Below, piece by piece: positions 1 to 10,600 of a DNA stretch of 64,000 nt. This stretch comes from Amphibalanus amphitrite (lineage: Eukaryota; Arthropoda; Thecostraca; Balanomorpha; Balanidae). Made by a program: the position numbers and the translations under genes. The DNA lies in assembly GCF_019059575.1 (NCBI RefSeq), contig NW_024881869.1:372001-436000 (forward strand), in the 5' to 3' direction. Under the pieces are notes generated by a model. It made no database searches and was not told the DNA's origin. It saw nothing but the letters and a program-made list of their open reading frames with translations. Within the stretch, counting starts at the first letter, position 1; each line of letters opens with the position of its first letter.

Positions 1-712
1 GTTTCCCACAGCCGGCAATGGGAATCTCCTGTCGGTGTAAACGCCACTTTAGTCCCATCCAACTCAAACACTGGGGAATATCCCCGCACTTTTGAGGACG
101 GAAATCTATGGACCTGTTCGAAAAATAGTGGATAAACTACGACGAGCTTTCAGTTTTATGGTTGGGTCTCCCTTCCGAGGCACATATTTACGGGGGATAT
201 TGGGTCATATTCCCCCGGCGTCCTGATGATCGGCGCCCAGCTCAACGTCGAAGGCGCCCTGATACGCGGCACTGCTATCTGTGAAGGTGCCCAGGTTGCT
301 GCCGCTCGAATTTTGGTCGCCTACTTAAAAAAAAACTCCGTTGGTGCCATCTCAGTTTCCTCGAGGTCAGGCAACCTTCACACGCCGTTGGCTACCTTGG
401 CTGGCCGGCGACTCGTTCCCCTCGTGGCGACGCTCTTGACATCCAGTCAAAAGTTGGAGTGGCTGGCGCCCCCAATTGGGGCCGGGGAAGGGGCAGTGGG
501 CCTCCACGTTGCTCTCTTCCCGAGCCTATGGTGACTTGGCTCAACTCTCCTCAATAGAATCTGGATTCTGCACGCTGTTGTTGTTGTTTATTGGGGCTTT
601 AGGGCGCGTCGAATTCTGCACGCTGTATTAACATGGGCGTAGACACCACTACGGACAATACGGACAGTGGGTGTGACAATCAGTAGTGCCATTCATATAG
701 AGGGTGTCATAT
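1..712. other. Unassigned sequence at window start
   Basis: No exon or repeat boundary can be supported here. The longest open frame, 102 codons on the plus strand at 226-534, shows no recognisable motif. A short direct repeat (ATTCTGCACGCTGT) occurs twice near 555-630. A gene running in from the left on the minus strand, linked to the PHD exon at 1991-2116, is possible but not visible. Confidence 0.4.
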
Positions 713-1256
713 ATGAGCGGAGAGGCAACAGTACAGCTGAGCGGAGATACAACATTAAAACAACAGTACAGCTGGCGTTGCATGGAGCTGCAGGCAACCG
801 GACAGCGGAGGCTTGCGAAAAATAAACAGTTCGTCACTTCAACGTATAAACAATAGTAAAAGCAACATAAACACATATTCTCATGGTCGAACCCATGCAA
901 TAGCGGCTCACGGCGGGCACAGGCACGCAATGCGGTAGCGGTACCGGATCACACGTCATGGGCGTTGTCTCAGCATAGGTTGTTATGAGCGGAGAGGCAA
1001 CAGTACAGCTGAGCGGAGAGACAACATTAAAACAACAGTACAGCTGGCGTTGCATGGAGCTGCAGGCAACCGGACAGCGGAGGCTTGCGAAAAATAAACG
1101 ATTCGTCACTTCAACGTATAAACAATAGTAAAAGCAACATAAACACATATTCTCATGGTCGAACCCACGCACTAGCGGCTCACGGCGGGCACAGGCACGC
1201 AGTGCGGTAGCGGTACCGGATCACACGTCATGGGCGTTGTCTCAGCATAGGTTGTT
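713..1256. repeat. Tandem duplication, two 272-bp copies
   Basis: Copy 1 is 713-984 and copy 2 is 985-1256. They abut head to tail, have equal length, and differ only by a few scattered substitutions; I saw no indel. Both start ATGAGCGGAGAGGCAACAG and end CATAGGTTGTT. Within each copy, shorter repeats of ACAGTACAGCTG(A/G)CG are visible. Long minus-strand open frames run through both copies but simply repeat each other and look fortuitous. The high identity suggests a recent local duplication. Confidence 0.9.
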
Positions 1257-1695
1257 CGCAATCTAGTTGAAGCCTAAGAAGACGGCCAGTGGGGTCTCAC
1301 TGCTGCTGAGGCGACCTCGGAGACGATGCGTCGCCCCTCCTGTCGGCGACCTGCGGTGAGCAGGACTCCAGCTAGCTGTCTGGCACGTTGCCGACACTGC
1401 CAGACGCTGTCAGCAGGCCTCACTGCTGCAAGTGATGTGCAGATGGACGCCAGGTGACTTCGTCTGCAGGCGATTCCGGAGACCGCGGCCTCACCAGGCA
1501 GTACCACCTGCATCGCCATGTCGGTGTTTCTAGAAATGGAAAAATAACAGTATCGGTGAAGGACAAGCAATAGGTACAATGTATTCTGTTTTCCTCTCTT
1601 GCAGGTATACGTAATCTACAATTATCATTGTTCCTATTTCATTCAACTGAACCTGAAAATTCCATATTGGCACATTGTTTGACTAAATTTGTGTA
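1257..1695. other. Sequence without a supported gene
   Basis: No exon with good splice sites and recognisable protein was found. A pyrimidine-rich stretch followed by CAG near 1590-1604 resembles a plus-strand acceptor, but nothing downstream of it resembles a coding exon. Confidence 0.35.
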
Positions 1696-1703
1696 GTTGG
1701 GAA

Positions 1704-1879
1704 CAGGGGCGACGCCACGGTGCGACGACTGGAGGGGACATTGACCATTTTGGAGGGGACGAGGACCATTTCAAGTCGATTCTTTCCATGCAACGCCATA
1801 GGCGTAATGTTAAAATTTTAAAAAGTGGAGGGGACGAGATCCCCTCCGTCCCCCCCCCCCCCCTGTGGCGACGCCCTTG
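1704..1879. mobile_element. hAT-type MITE, 176 bp
   Basis: Terminal inverted repeats CAGGGGCGACGCCAC and GTGGCGACGCCCTTG bound the element. It is flanked by a perfect 8-bp direct repeat, GTTGGGAA, at 1696-1703 and 1880-1887. An 8-bp target duplication with CA-starting termini is the hAT signature. The inside holds GGAGGGGAC repeats and a run of 14 C at 1850-1863. A related inverted copy without clean ends lies near 6124-6262, sharing the internal stretch around CTTTCCATGCAACGC. Confidence 0.88.
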
Positions 1880-1990
1880 GTTGGGAAACAGATTGTTTGA
1901 AATACATGTTTGGCTGAACAGTGCGGAAAATATTTCATTGATCACTTTAGCTGCAACAAAAATACTGAGACAGAAAACATTTGCGCTTAC

Positions 1991-2116
1991 CTGGCTCCTT
2001 AGTCAGTCCCGCACAACGGAAGTGGTACCATTTATCGCAGCCGTCACATCCGACCATCGGTGCTGCACTAATGCTGCTGCACTCCCCACATTCCCAGTAC
2101 CTTAGGAGCGTCTTGG
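1991..2116 (-). CDS. PHD-finger exon of an unidentified gene
   Basis: On the minus strand a consensus acceptor (TTTTCACAG) precedes 2116 and a consensus donor (GTAAGC) follows 1991. The 126-bp exon is open with split codons at both ends (phases 2 and 1). Its product shows the PHD zinc pattern C-x2-C, then C-x2-C, then W-Y-H-x3-C, with the typical GCDGCDKWYH core. PHD fingers usually bind histone H3 tails, as in TAF3 or ING proteins. The final Cys pair should lie on the next exon to the left, which I did not find. The parent gene is therefore unknown; it could be a chromatin factor or a PHD-carrying mobile element. Confidence 0.7.
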
Positions 2117-2765
2117 CTGTGAAAAGATTACATGAGTCATGGCGCATACATGAATAGTAAGATGTTTTATATGTTTAACATCGCATAGCAAAGACACAAC
2201 AGCTGGGAGTCAAATGTAAGCCAAAAAAGTAAGCCCTGCCATGTTTTGCAGACTGGCTTTTAAGCAAGAAAAGCTTTGCTAAAAATGACGCTTGACAAAG
2301 CCTCATCCTACTGGGCTGTCTGACGTGTCTCCCTGTAAAAAGCATGTGGCCCTTATATTGTATATATGATGAATATGTTAATAATGCAGAGAAAACACAG
2401 CATAAATTATACCCAACGTTTCATCTTAATCGACTTTGTCAAGGGTGTTTGAACAGCTTGAGATGAGTGAAGTGTAAGGGTACCTAGGTACATCTGAAAA
2501 TAAACTGAATCTGCGTTCAATAAACATTGATTTTGATAATACATTTCACAAATCAACTGCTAATAACAATCATACTAAAATAGCACGACAGATAACTAAC
2601 AATCGCATGAAGAACTTCTTGATTCGCCTTGACATTGTCGTCCGAACGAATGTTGTGAAGTTACACATTTGTCTTTTCTGCGCAGCATTTGTGTTTGCCA
2701 TTTACCGCACCAATGTTCGCCAGCGGTGGTGACTTTTCCTTACCTGCTCACGAAACGTCACACAC
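2117..2765. other. Intergenic sequence upstream of SPAG7
   Basis: AT-rich sequence without a supported exon. It separates the minus-strand PHD exon from the plus-strand SPAG7 promoter. Upstream exons of the PHD gene might lie here or beyond, but none has both splice sites and recognisable protein. Confidence 0.4.
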
Positions 2766-2769
2766 GACA

Positions 2770-2790
2770 TGACGTCACCCGAAGACGTCA
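2770..2790 (+). promoter_or_regulatory. Paired CRE/ATF sites at SPAG7 promoter
   Basis: A perfect palindromic CRE, TGACGTCA, lies at 2770-2777, and a second GACGTCA at 2784-2790. They sit 70-90 bp upstream of a likely 5' non-coding exon donor, as expected near a TATA-less housekeeping start. Binding by CREB/ATF is inferred from the motif only. Confidence 0.5.
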
Positions 2791-2794
2791 TCAA

Positions 2795-2863
2795 AAAGTC
2801 CAGCTCTTAGGCGTGTCCTTTGTTATTGTTCCTCTCCATCTTTCCCGTCATTTCAATATTCAG
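2795..2863 (+). other. Probable 5' non-coding exon of SPAG7
   Basis: A donor CAG|GTAACT follows 2863, and a strong acceptor (TTTCTCTGTTTCAG) ends at 3342, seven bases before the SPAG7 ATG. This implies an intron of about 479 bp in the 5' UTR. The transcription start is not defined by sequence, so the left edge is a guess. Confidence 0.4.
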
Positions 2864-3349
2864 GTAACTATCCAAAGCAGAATACGCTGATAAAAAGGTA
2901 TGTTTGATGGTCAAGCAAGGGGACTGTGTATCATAATCCATAGGTACAATGCAATTGTGTTAGTTTCTTGTAATTTGAATCTATTGAAAGTTTGTTTTCT
3001 GTTGAGATAGTTGTTATTTCCTTGTGCACCCCACTTCCATTCACTAAATAAATTAATCCACCCAACAAAATTACCAGTCCAGTTCATAGCAAGTTCAAAA
3101 TAAGCTGCGATCAGACTCATTAATTTATTTCAAATTGAATAGGTAGTGCTCAATAATCCATAATAATCCATCTGAAAGGTGTGGGTTCCTTCATGCTTGC
3201 TACTCGCTACCTGCTCTTCACAGGCACATGGCATTGAAAGGTGCTGGTGTTATTTTGGTGCCTTCAAATTACATTGATGTGGTATACGCACCAGAAGCTG
3301 GAGATTAATTTTAATGGTTACCTATGCATTTCTCTGTTTCAGGAACAGG

Positions 3350-5318
3350 ATGGATCTTCTGGGATCTATAATGAGTAAAATGGAGAAGCCTCCAACAACA
3401 ACTACACAGGCACAGCGAGATGCAAAAAAGAAGCACCTGGAAGAGGCAAAGAAAATGAAGGAAAGAGAAAAGGACATGCTTTTGAAGTTTAGGCAGCAGG
3501 TATGTACTTAATTAAGATGCTTTCCACTTTGTTGAACTGGTGGTTTTACAGCAACGGCTGTTTAGTCACTGTATAGGTGGTGAGGACTGTGCAGGGTGCA
3601 GGCTCATATTCTCTTGCCAAGGACTGAACTGTCCATCAATATAGCTGTTTGAATTTCCAGCTATGTATTTTTCATTTTCAAGTTTGATGAGTGTCCTTTC
3701 CAGGCTGAAGAAGAGATACAGAAGTTTATGAAAGATAATGCTCTTCAAAAGAAACCACTGGCACCTATGAATGAAGTACAAAGAAGCATTGTGTAAGTGA
3801 AGCTACAGTTTATTGTTTGAAAGAAATGGTTATTTACTATGCACTTGTTATGTGGGTGGAACCTATGTGGACATCCAGCTTCAGATAAACATAACTTGTT
3901 ATTCTCAAGCATTTCTGTATGGAATGGCTAAAACAGCACATTTTTTGAGTGTATTCTTGTCCTTGTAGGTATATGTACATATGCTTATTCTCATGTGTGT
4001 CTTCACCTGTGCCAAGATGCACAGATACACATTAACTTGTTGCCTTTAAAAAAGGGTTTGATGATTCTGAAGTTCGTGGGCTGTGCATGCCTACATCTTC
4101 TTCTCATCATTTTAGGTGGTTAATATTCATATTTAAGTAGGTGTTTTGGCCTTTATTTAGCCAACATCAAGCATGCATCCAATCTGGCACGCAAAGAAAA
4201 AGCATAGGTGCATATTTCAAATAAAAATTGTTTGGCTTGGCTGTTCACCATGCTTTCTTGTCGCGGCAGAGTTGCCCCTGTCCCATGCTTTTTTGTAACC
4301 TAAGTCAATTTACGTGTATGCACCTGTGCCGCAGTCATGACGTGGCTGAGGTGGCCGGAATCGTATGCCACGCCTTCGGAGAGGAGGGTGTCGACCGGCA
4401 CATCATGCTGTTCAAGAAGGAGTACGAGCTGACGCAGGAAGAGCTAGCGGCGCTGCGCAGGGGCGAGGAATACGACCCCCTGCGTGCCAAGGAGCAGGCT
4501 TTCCAGGTCAGTGGAGCTGCTCGACTCCGGGCCCGACGCCCAGCGGTCTGTGATCACCCGTGCGTCCTTCAAAGGATGTAAAGAAAGAAAGGCGTGGAAC
4601 AGAAACTAATCGTATTTGGTGCTTTGTATGTTGAATTTTTCCTAAAAAGTTGCCCCTTATGCCCATTTTGATGGCTAGGTATGGTTTATGGTATCGTTAT
4701 TTATTTTATCACGATCAGGCTACGCAGCTCCCATCTTCCTCGTATGAGCACAGATTCATTCTACTTACTTTTCGATTTTGACATTTTACCTTATTCTCTG
4801 CGATGCCTTTTCTCTTGGCAGCGAGACCTGGCGGAGCGTCTAGCCGAGCAGGAGCAGCGTCAAAAGCGGCCGAAGAAGGGCTCCGAGCCGCCGGCCGCCT
4901 TCCTACAGAAGCGGCAGCACCTCTTCGCGGACGACGCGGCTAAGCGTGCCGATGTCAACTCCTCGTTTGGCGTCGGTAAGCCGCGTGCCGCCGGAGAATC
5001 ATATCGCTCATAAAACGCGCCGTATTTATTGCACAGGACATAATAGGTACAATCGGTTACGAATCAAACGACTTCATGTCATTAAAGGTGTGGTATCTAG
5101 ATATCTATATGCTTTATTATCCTGCTTCCCGTGTAGTTTTTGCTTTGTGCTGCGCAACTTACCTTCTGCTGAAACGCTGACCCCTTGTCTGACATTTCTT
5201 GACAGTGGCCAGCCACCTAAAGACGGACAAACGCTCTATCGAGGAGACCCTAGCCGATATCCGGGCCAAGAAACGGCGTCAGAAGGATGACGACGACGCC
5301 TGCGCCAGTGGCAGCTAG
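3350..5318 (+). CDS. SPAG7: SPAG7 orthologue, R3H-domain protein (5 exons)
   Basis: Coding exons are 3350-3499, 3704-3792, 4335-4506, 4822-4975 and 5206-5318, all with GT-AG borders and consistent phases (0, 2, 0, 1). They sum to 678 bp, or 225 aa, against 227 aa for vertebrate SPAG7. The product begins with the family hallmark MDLLGSIMSKMEKPP, followed by a basic coiled-coil-like segment (about 25-50). An R3H-type single-strand nucleic-acid-binding domain lies at about 48-115 and includes HDVAEVAGI and HIMLFKKEYE. The basic C-terminus carries the conserved RSIEETLADIRAKKR. SPAG7 is a nuclear protein of poorly understood molecular role. The ATG is the first in the exon, after an in-frame acceptor. 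No lesion is seen; the call rests on full-length colinearity. Confidence 0.95.
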
Positions 5319-5740
5319 TATCCCGCCCGCCGGAGCTGTTTGTGAACCATCCACCGGTCCCGCTGCCGAGTGACGTCATCACCGGCGACTGGGTGACGTC
5401 ATCACCGGCAGCTGGGTGTGTGTTACGGTGCTGGACGTTTGGTGTGTCCTGTCACCGAGCGGCCGGGCGCCTCAGATATATGGTGCTAGACAGCGGTGTT
5501 GAGGTGTCGGCTCGTGCCGAAGTGCGGGTTTTTGAAGGTACGCGCTGCGAGGCGACTCGCACTTGGTGTTTTGAGGACGAGGGAAGTGTGTGCCGCAATA
5601 TCTCTCAGGCCCTCGCCGGTATTTGGTGGCCGGAGAGCAACCACGATTTCATCTGTGAATACGCGACATTGGCCGATTGCATGGGTATTGTTGGTCATCG
5701 AACATCGTAATAAATGCTCACCAATGATTCTTCTATTGAC
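5319..5740 (+). other. SPAG7 3' UTR with tandem CRE repeat
   Basis: The region runs from the SPAG7 stop to just past a canonical AATAAA at 5709-5714. Two copies of GTGACGTCATCACCGGC lie 23 bp apart, at about 5370 and 5393, each holding a perfect TGACGTCA. Open frames here are short and unlike any protein I recognise. Confidence 0.6.
5709..5714 (+). terminator. SPAG7 poly(A) signal
   Basis: AATAAA lies about 390 bp after the SPAG7 stop codon, just before a repeat element that begins near 5758. Confidence 0.7.
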
Positions 5741-5757
5741 TGATTAGTGGTTGGCAT

Positions 5758-6726
5758 AGGTGGGCATCGTTCCCCAAAATTGTAACTTCGTTACTCGTTC
5801 CTCCGTTCCTCAAAACGTGACTTCCGTTACTCGTTCCTCCGTTCCTCTGCATATAATGTAACGGAAGTTCTTTTAGTCCGTTACTCCGTTACAGCAAAAT
5901 AAAAAACGTTAAAATGTTGGTATTTCACACATTTTTGAGACCATTCTAACACAAACTAAACCTACCGAGAAAGTGGAATGCCCACCAAATCTACCAAGAC
6001 AGTGGGCACTGATTGGACACTAAACCTTGAAACGTCTGGTGGTACTGATGCGCATCACTTGTCCCCGGCCAGATGCCGGTTGCCCTTCACGAACACTAGA
6101 CGTTCCAGGTTGGCATCTGAGAGCATAGGCGGCGGAACGGGGGGGGGGGGGGCACCGGCGCACCGTGTCCCCTTTGATTTTGGCATTTTAACATTAGCCC
6201 TATGTGCGTTGCATGGAAAGAATGGGACAAAAAGTCGGCAGTGCCCCCCCCCCTCCCTTAATTGAAGATGTTCCGCTGCCACTTTCTGAGAGGGGTAGCC
6301 CTTTTTGCACGTAGCACATCTTTTCCCTTTGAGAACATGCGCTCTACTGAGGCGCTTGAAGGGACGCCCGTGTTGAACTTTGCGAACACATACTGCAACG
6401 CCGGCTCATTGCGGAAGGCCAGTACACTGTACACTGAGGCCATCTTCCGTCTTCAAGTCAGGGCTGCTCAATAATCCACTATTCCGCTTCTGCATTAATG
6501 TCTGTGGGTTAGCTGAAAGATCAACCCGCTCGGGCAACGAAAAGTAACGGAGGAACGAAGGAACGGACTAAACTGTTAACTTGTAACGGAGGAACGAACA
6601 ACCAATGTAACGGAAGTTACTTGGTCCGTTACCCTTTTTAAAATGTAACGAGTCCGTTCCTCCGTTCCTAAAAATTGTAACGGCGTTCCGGAACGGAGGA
6701 ACGGAGGAACGGATCGTGCCCACCTG
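5758..6726. mobile_element. Decayed hAT element with subterminal repeats
   Basis: Termini AGGTGGGCATCGTTCC and GGATCGTGCCCACCT form an imperfect inverted repeat. The flanks GTTGGCAT and GTTGGAAA may be a degraded 8-bp target duplication. Dense subterminal repeats of GTAACGGAGGAACG in opposite orientation fill about 5770-5895 and 6535-6715, as in hAT elements, where such repeats bind transposase. The interior holds a transposase remnant (6258-6443, minus) and a truncated poly-G MITE similar to the one at 1704-1879. It looks like an internally deleted, non-autonomous copy. Confidence 0.7.
6258..6443 (-). pseudogene. hAT transposase C-terminal remnant
   Basis: A 61-codon minus-strand frame encodes a segment with SSASVERMFSKGKDVLRAKR. 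This matches the hAT C-terminal dimerisation motif (usually S-A-x-E-R-x-F-S, then K-R-x-x-L). The BED finger and the catalytic DDE domain are absent, so no active enzyme is made. It lies inside the hAT-like inverted-repeat element at 5758-6726 and is probably its relic. Confidence 0.65.
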
Positions 6727-7165
6727 GTTGGAAATACAGCAATACAACTGGATGGAGACCACCAGAACAGCTGGAAACACTGGGTAGCAGCGGTAGATAC
6801 AGCTGGATGCCGGGGGTATGGAGATTTGGGGCTTGGGCGACCGCCCAGACTGTCATGGCAGGTGTAGTGTAAGTCTCGCCGGGTATTACAGTCATTCATA
6901 AGCCATTCTGGGATGCAGGTGAAAATTCATGCGTATTCTGCTGTTGCAAGTGAGGATGAATCGATAACCTCAGGCCAAAACATATCATGCAATGTTTGGG
7001 AAACACAAAAAGTTTGGGAAACACAAAAAGAGAGTCATTTCTCATTTTGTCTGAAAGGAAATTTAAATGTAATACGCTTCAGTGATAATTTAGCTGCTGT
7101 GAGCCTATTCATCTAAGAAGGGAAAATGGTGCCTGTGTGACAAATCTGGAGCAAAATCGCGCGCA
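6727..7165. other. Intergenic, no supported feature
   Basis: The spacer between the hAT element and the MITE upstream of DDX11 shows no recognisable exon. A short tandem GTTTGGGAAACACAAAAA occurs twice near 6995-7030. Confidence 0.4.
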
Positions 7166-7174
7166 ACTTTTCCA

Positions 7175-7427
7175 TAGGGGTGTTCACGGGCACCGCACAC
7201 TGCTGCGTGCGCTGTGTGCGGTACGTCCAGCAGGCGTGGGGGTAGGGGATGGGTAGGCGGCTCTGACGTCACGGCTGCGTGCGGTGGACGGTCCGCTGTG
7301 GCCAGTCCCGACCGGCCACAGCGGTCGCTGTGTGCGGTGACGCAAGGCTGACGTAGGGACGCAGTGGGCGGAGCTTGGAGGCTGTGTGCGGTCCGACCGC
7401 ACACAGGGTCCGTGAACAGCCCTCATG
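7175..7427. mobile_element. 253-bp MITE in front of DDX11
   Basis: The ends TAGGGGTGTTCACGG and CCGTGAACAGCCCTCATG are imperfect inverted repeats. The direct repeat ACTTTTCCA flanks it at 7166-7174 and 7428-7436, fitting an 8-9 bp target duplication and a hAT-type MITE. The interior is GC-rich, with many GTGTGCGGT/ACCGCACAC motifs in both orientations. It ends 200 bp before the DDX11 start codon, so it may touch that promoter. Confidence 0.72.
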
Positions 7428-7627
7428 ACTTTTCCAAACTACTCACTCGCGCAAATACATGTCACTAATCTGGATTTGTTTATATATTTCGAGGTTTGCG
7501 ATCACGTGCCAGGTCTTTTCATATTCTTATTTTTATACTTTTTGTTCGTAGTACCAAGCATTCCAATTGACATCCTACGTCAGTTTGCGTTTTGATAAAA
7601 CGATATCAAGATCGAGACTGATGGATC

Positions 7628-10600
7628 ATGGAGGTTCCAGAAACATTTGAGTTTCCTTTTCCTCCATACAAGGCTCAGGAGGATTTCATGAAGAATCTTT
7701 ACAAGGCTCTTGAAGAAAAGAAATTAGGTATTTTTGAAAGCCCAACAGGCACTGTAAGTGATGTGCTCTTCAGGCTCCTTGCTTTTGTCGTATTTTCAAA
7801 TATTTTTTTTCAGTTTATTTTGATTGTGTTTCATGTAACAAGGCCGTGGTTGTCTTGAAGTCATGGTCATAAAAGGTTTTTCCTGGTATACTGCTTAAGT
7901 GTTCAAGTCAGACAATAACTTCAATCTACACAATTATGAGCCATTGTCTGGCTCAACGTCAGTATTTTTACGAGTTTTGATGAAACATGATTGTATTTGT
8001 GGTATGTGGTACCTATAATGCATGTCCTACAATTGCTCAATTTGTTCAATGCAATTTGTTGATGCCAAAGTTATTGCAAAGATTGGTGAAAATATTACTC
8101 TGGCAAAATTGTCATGAGGACAGGCTAGCAGAAGAGCTTTGAAAGAACTGTCAATAATGTTTTTCTGAGGCTCTAGCTCTATAGGTTTCCTGGTTCATGA
8201 GCTCATTTGTTTTAAACTATCAAAATTGAAAAAAAAATTGTGTTAAGTTTACCTTTGGTGACCTCTGGTGACCTCAGCAATGACCTGCTAAAAATACTTG
8301 TATGGTCCTGAAAGACTTTATAGCAAGGTGTATGTTGCTTTCCCCACTCTTTCTAGCTTTCTTGTTTGTTTTTTTAGGTAACCTTGTATGACCAAATATG
8401 CCCGCCACCAGCTTGGCAAAGTCAGCTGAGACCTCCGCCCAAGTGCGGGATAATCACATCAGGAATCAGACTGCATCTGGCTCCATCAGTAACTCCACAT
8501 AGCTGGTGTTTTACCGTGCTGGCTTATTATTCACCCCATCTCTACTTTCCCACTGCCAGGGGAAGTCTCTGGCGCTGATCTGTGGCGCCGTTCGCTGGCT
8601 GCGCGATCACGAGGCGCGGGAGCTGGCTGACGCCGAGGCGGCAGTGGCACAGCTACGCTCCTCCGGGGGCGGGGCGGCGGCGGCCGGAGCAAGCCCGGAT
8701 GACTGGCTGGCGGAGCAGGCGGTGGATCGGGAGCGTCGGCAGCAGCTGCTGCGTGCCGAGCGCCAACTGGAGGCCCTGCAGCGCGCACGGGCCAGAGCTA
8801 CGGTCAAACGTGGCCCCCGGCGGCCTGAGAAGGTGAGGGACTCTGTGCGTGTGGGATGAGGAGGGGGGGGGCTCTACTTGTACTTTGAAAGTCTGATGAT
8901 TAGGGGTAAGTACTCTGGTGGATCTAGGGGTGGGCTCATTTTGGGTAAATGCCCCCACAGCACTCAAAATCGACAAAAACGCGTTTTTTTTCGAGAATAA
9001 GACTAAAACTGAAGCTTTTATGAGAAAAGTTTATGTTGAATTGCACAGCAGTGAATAAGGAATGGAAATTTGATGAGTTTTTTAATTTTGAGAAGCGTTT
9101 TTTGGTGCATGCTCTCCCGCAGCGTCCAAGGCCGCCTTTCTGGATCCGCCAGTGGTTAAGTATGATGCCTACTCTCTCGGTGTTTTCTAATCTCATCTTA
9201 TACATCTCACCGCCGTGCCATCATGTTCATATGTCTCGCGCTGACATTTCCCGCGCTTCCTGCTGTTCCAGTCGGCCGAGCTGGCGCGACAGGAGGACGA
9301 GTTCCGGCAACTGTTCGGTGACGTCGTCGAAAACGATCCACCGGACTCCTCTGGCCAGGAGGAGGATCTGATCGCCGAGTTTCACAGCGATGAGGACAGC
9401 TCGTCAGATGAGGACCCTGAGGAGGAGGAGGAGTATCATGGCACGCAGGTTCGTCCATAGGACACTGAATGATCGTATCGTATAAATGTGACGCTCTCTT
9501 GCCGGTATTTGTGACTGCATCATAGGGTCCGTTTGTGATATCTAATTTTATCGACGTATGCCAAGCTTTATTTGCTTCGAATTACGGCAGCTTATTCGTC
9601 TTTGGAGCATATAAGTGATGTGCTGTCGCTATACCGCGCATGGTGGTCCGTACCAAGGTCCGTACCGTACTGTCGCCTGTCCAGCTATCAAGTGCTGGCT
9701 ACTCGCAGCTAGCTAGTATGGACGTGCCACAATCCCTTCTTTCCGTACTAGGCAGCACAGACATCCCCAGCTGGTTGTTCGTGGTCTCCTAAGACCAATT
9801 ACCGGTTCGAGTGCGCATAGAGCCCAAACATCTTCATCGTTACCAGATAATCCACTGTGCCGTTTAGCGTCGTTCCCGTCTTTCCCTCCGGCCTGGTCAA
9901 GTGATCACTCTTCTCTCCTCCCTCAGATCATCTACACGAGCCGCACCCACTCTCAGCTGAGTCAGTTTGTGGGTGAAGTGCGCCGGTCGCCGCACGCCGA
10001 TCATGTCCGTCTGGTGGCGCTGGCGTCGCGGCCCCAGCTGTGCATCAACGACTCTGTCCGGCGACTGGGCAGCGTAGGGCTCGTCAACCAGGCGTGAGTG
10101 GGGACTGGAGACCACGGAGATCACGCTGTGGGACAAAGCTGTTGGAAGGGGAGGGGTTGTTAGCTGGAGCTGAGAGAATACTGTCGGGAGGTTAGAAGAA
10201 ACTGTCTAGGAAGTGGGTTGGCACTGTCAGGTGCCGGGACGGAATGGCTAGTGGCTTTGCCCGGGCTTTTAGTGTAAGGACTTCGAGACGGACTGAACGG
10301 AGTTATCGGTAGGCTTGTGTCCGTCTTTTGCGGCTGGCTGTAGTCACAGTTGGTGCATTGTATATAATCACTGGGTCATCGTACCCCTACCATCCCTCTA
10401 ACCTCACTATCGATATGCTCGCCAGATGTCTGGACATGCAGAACAAGACGGGCTCGAAGGCGACCAAGGTGACCGATGGCGGCCGTGCTGAGAAGAAACA
10501 AAAGTCGACCGGCGCGTGCCCGTACAAACGCAGAGTGGACGACATGGCCGCAGAGGTGGGTCCATGTAATGGGAAACCTCCGTTCTCGTGTATATGATTC

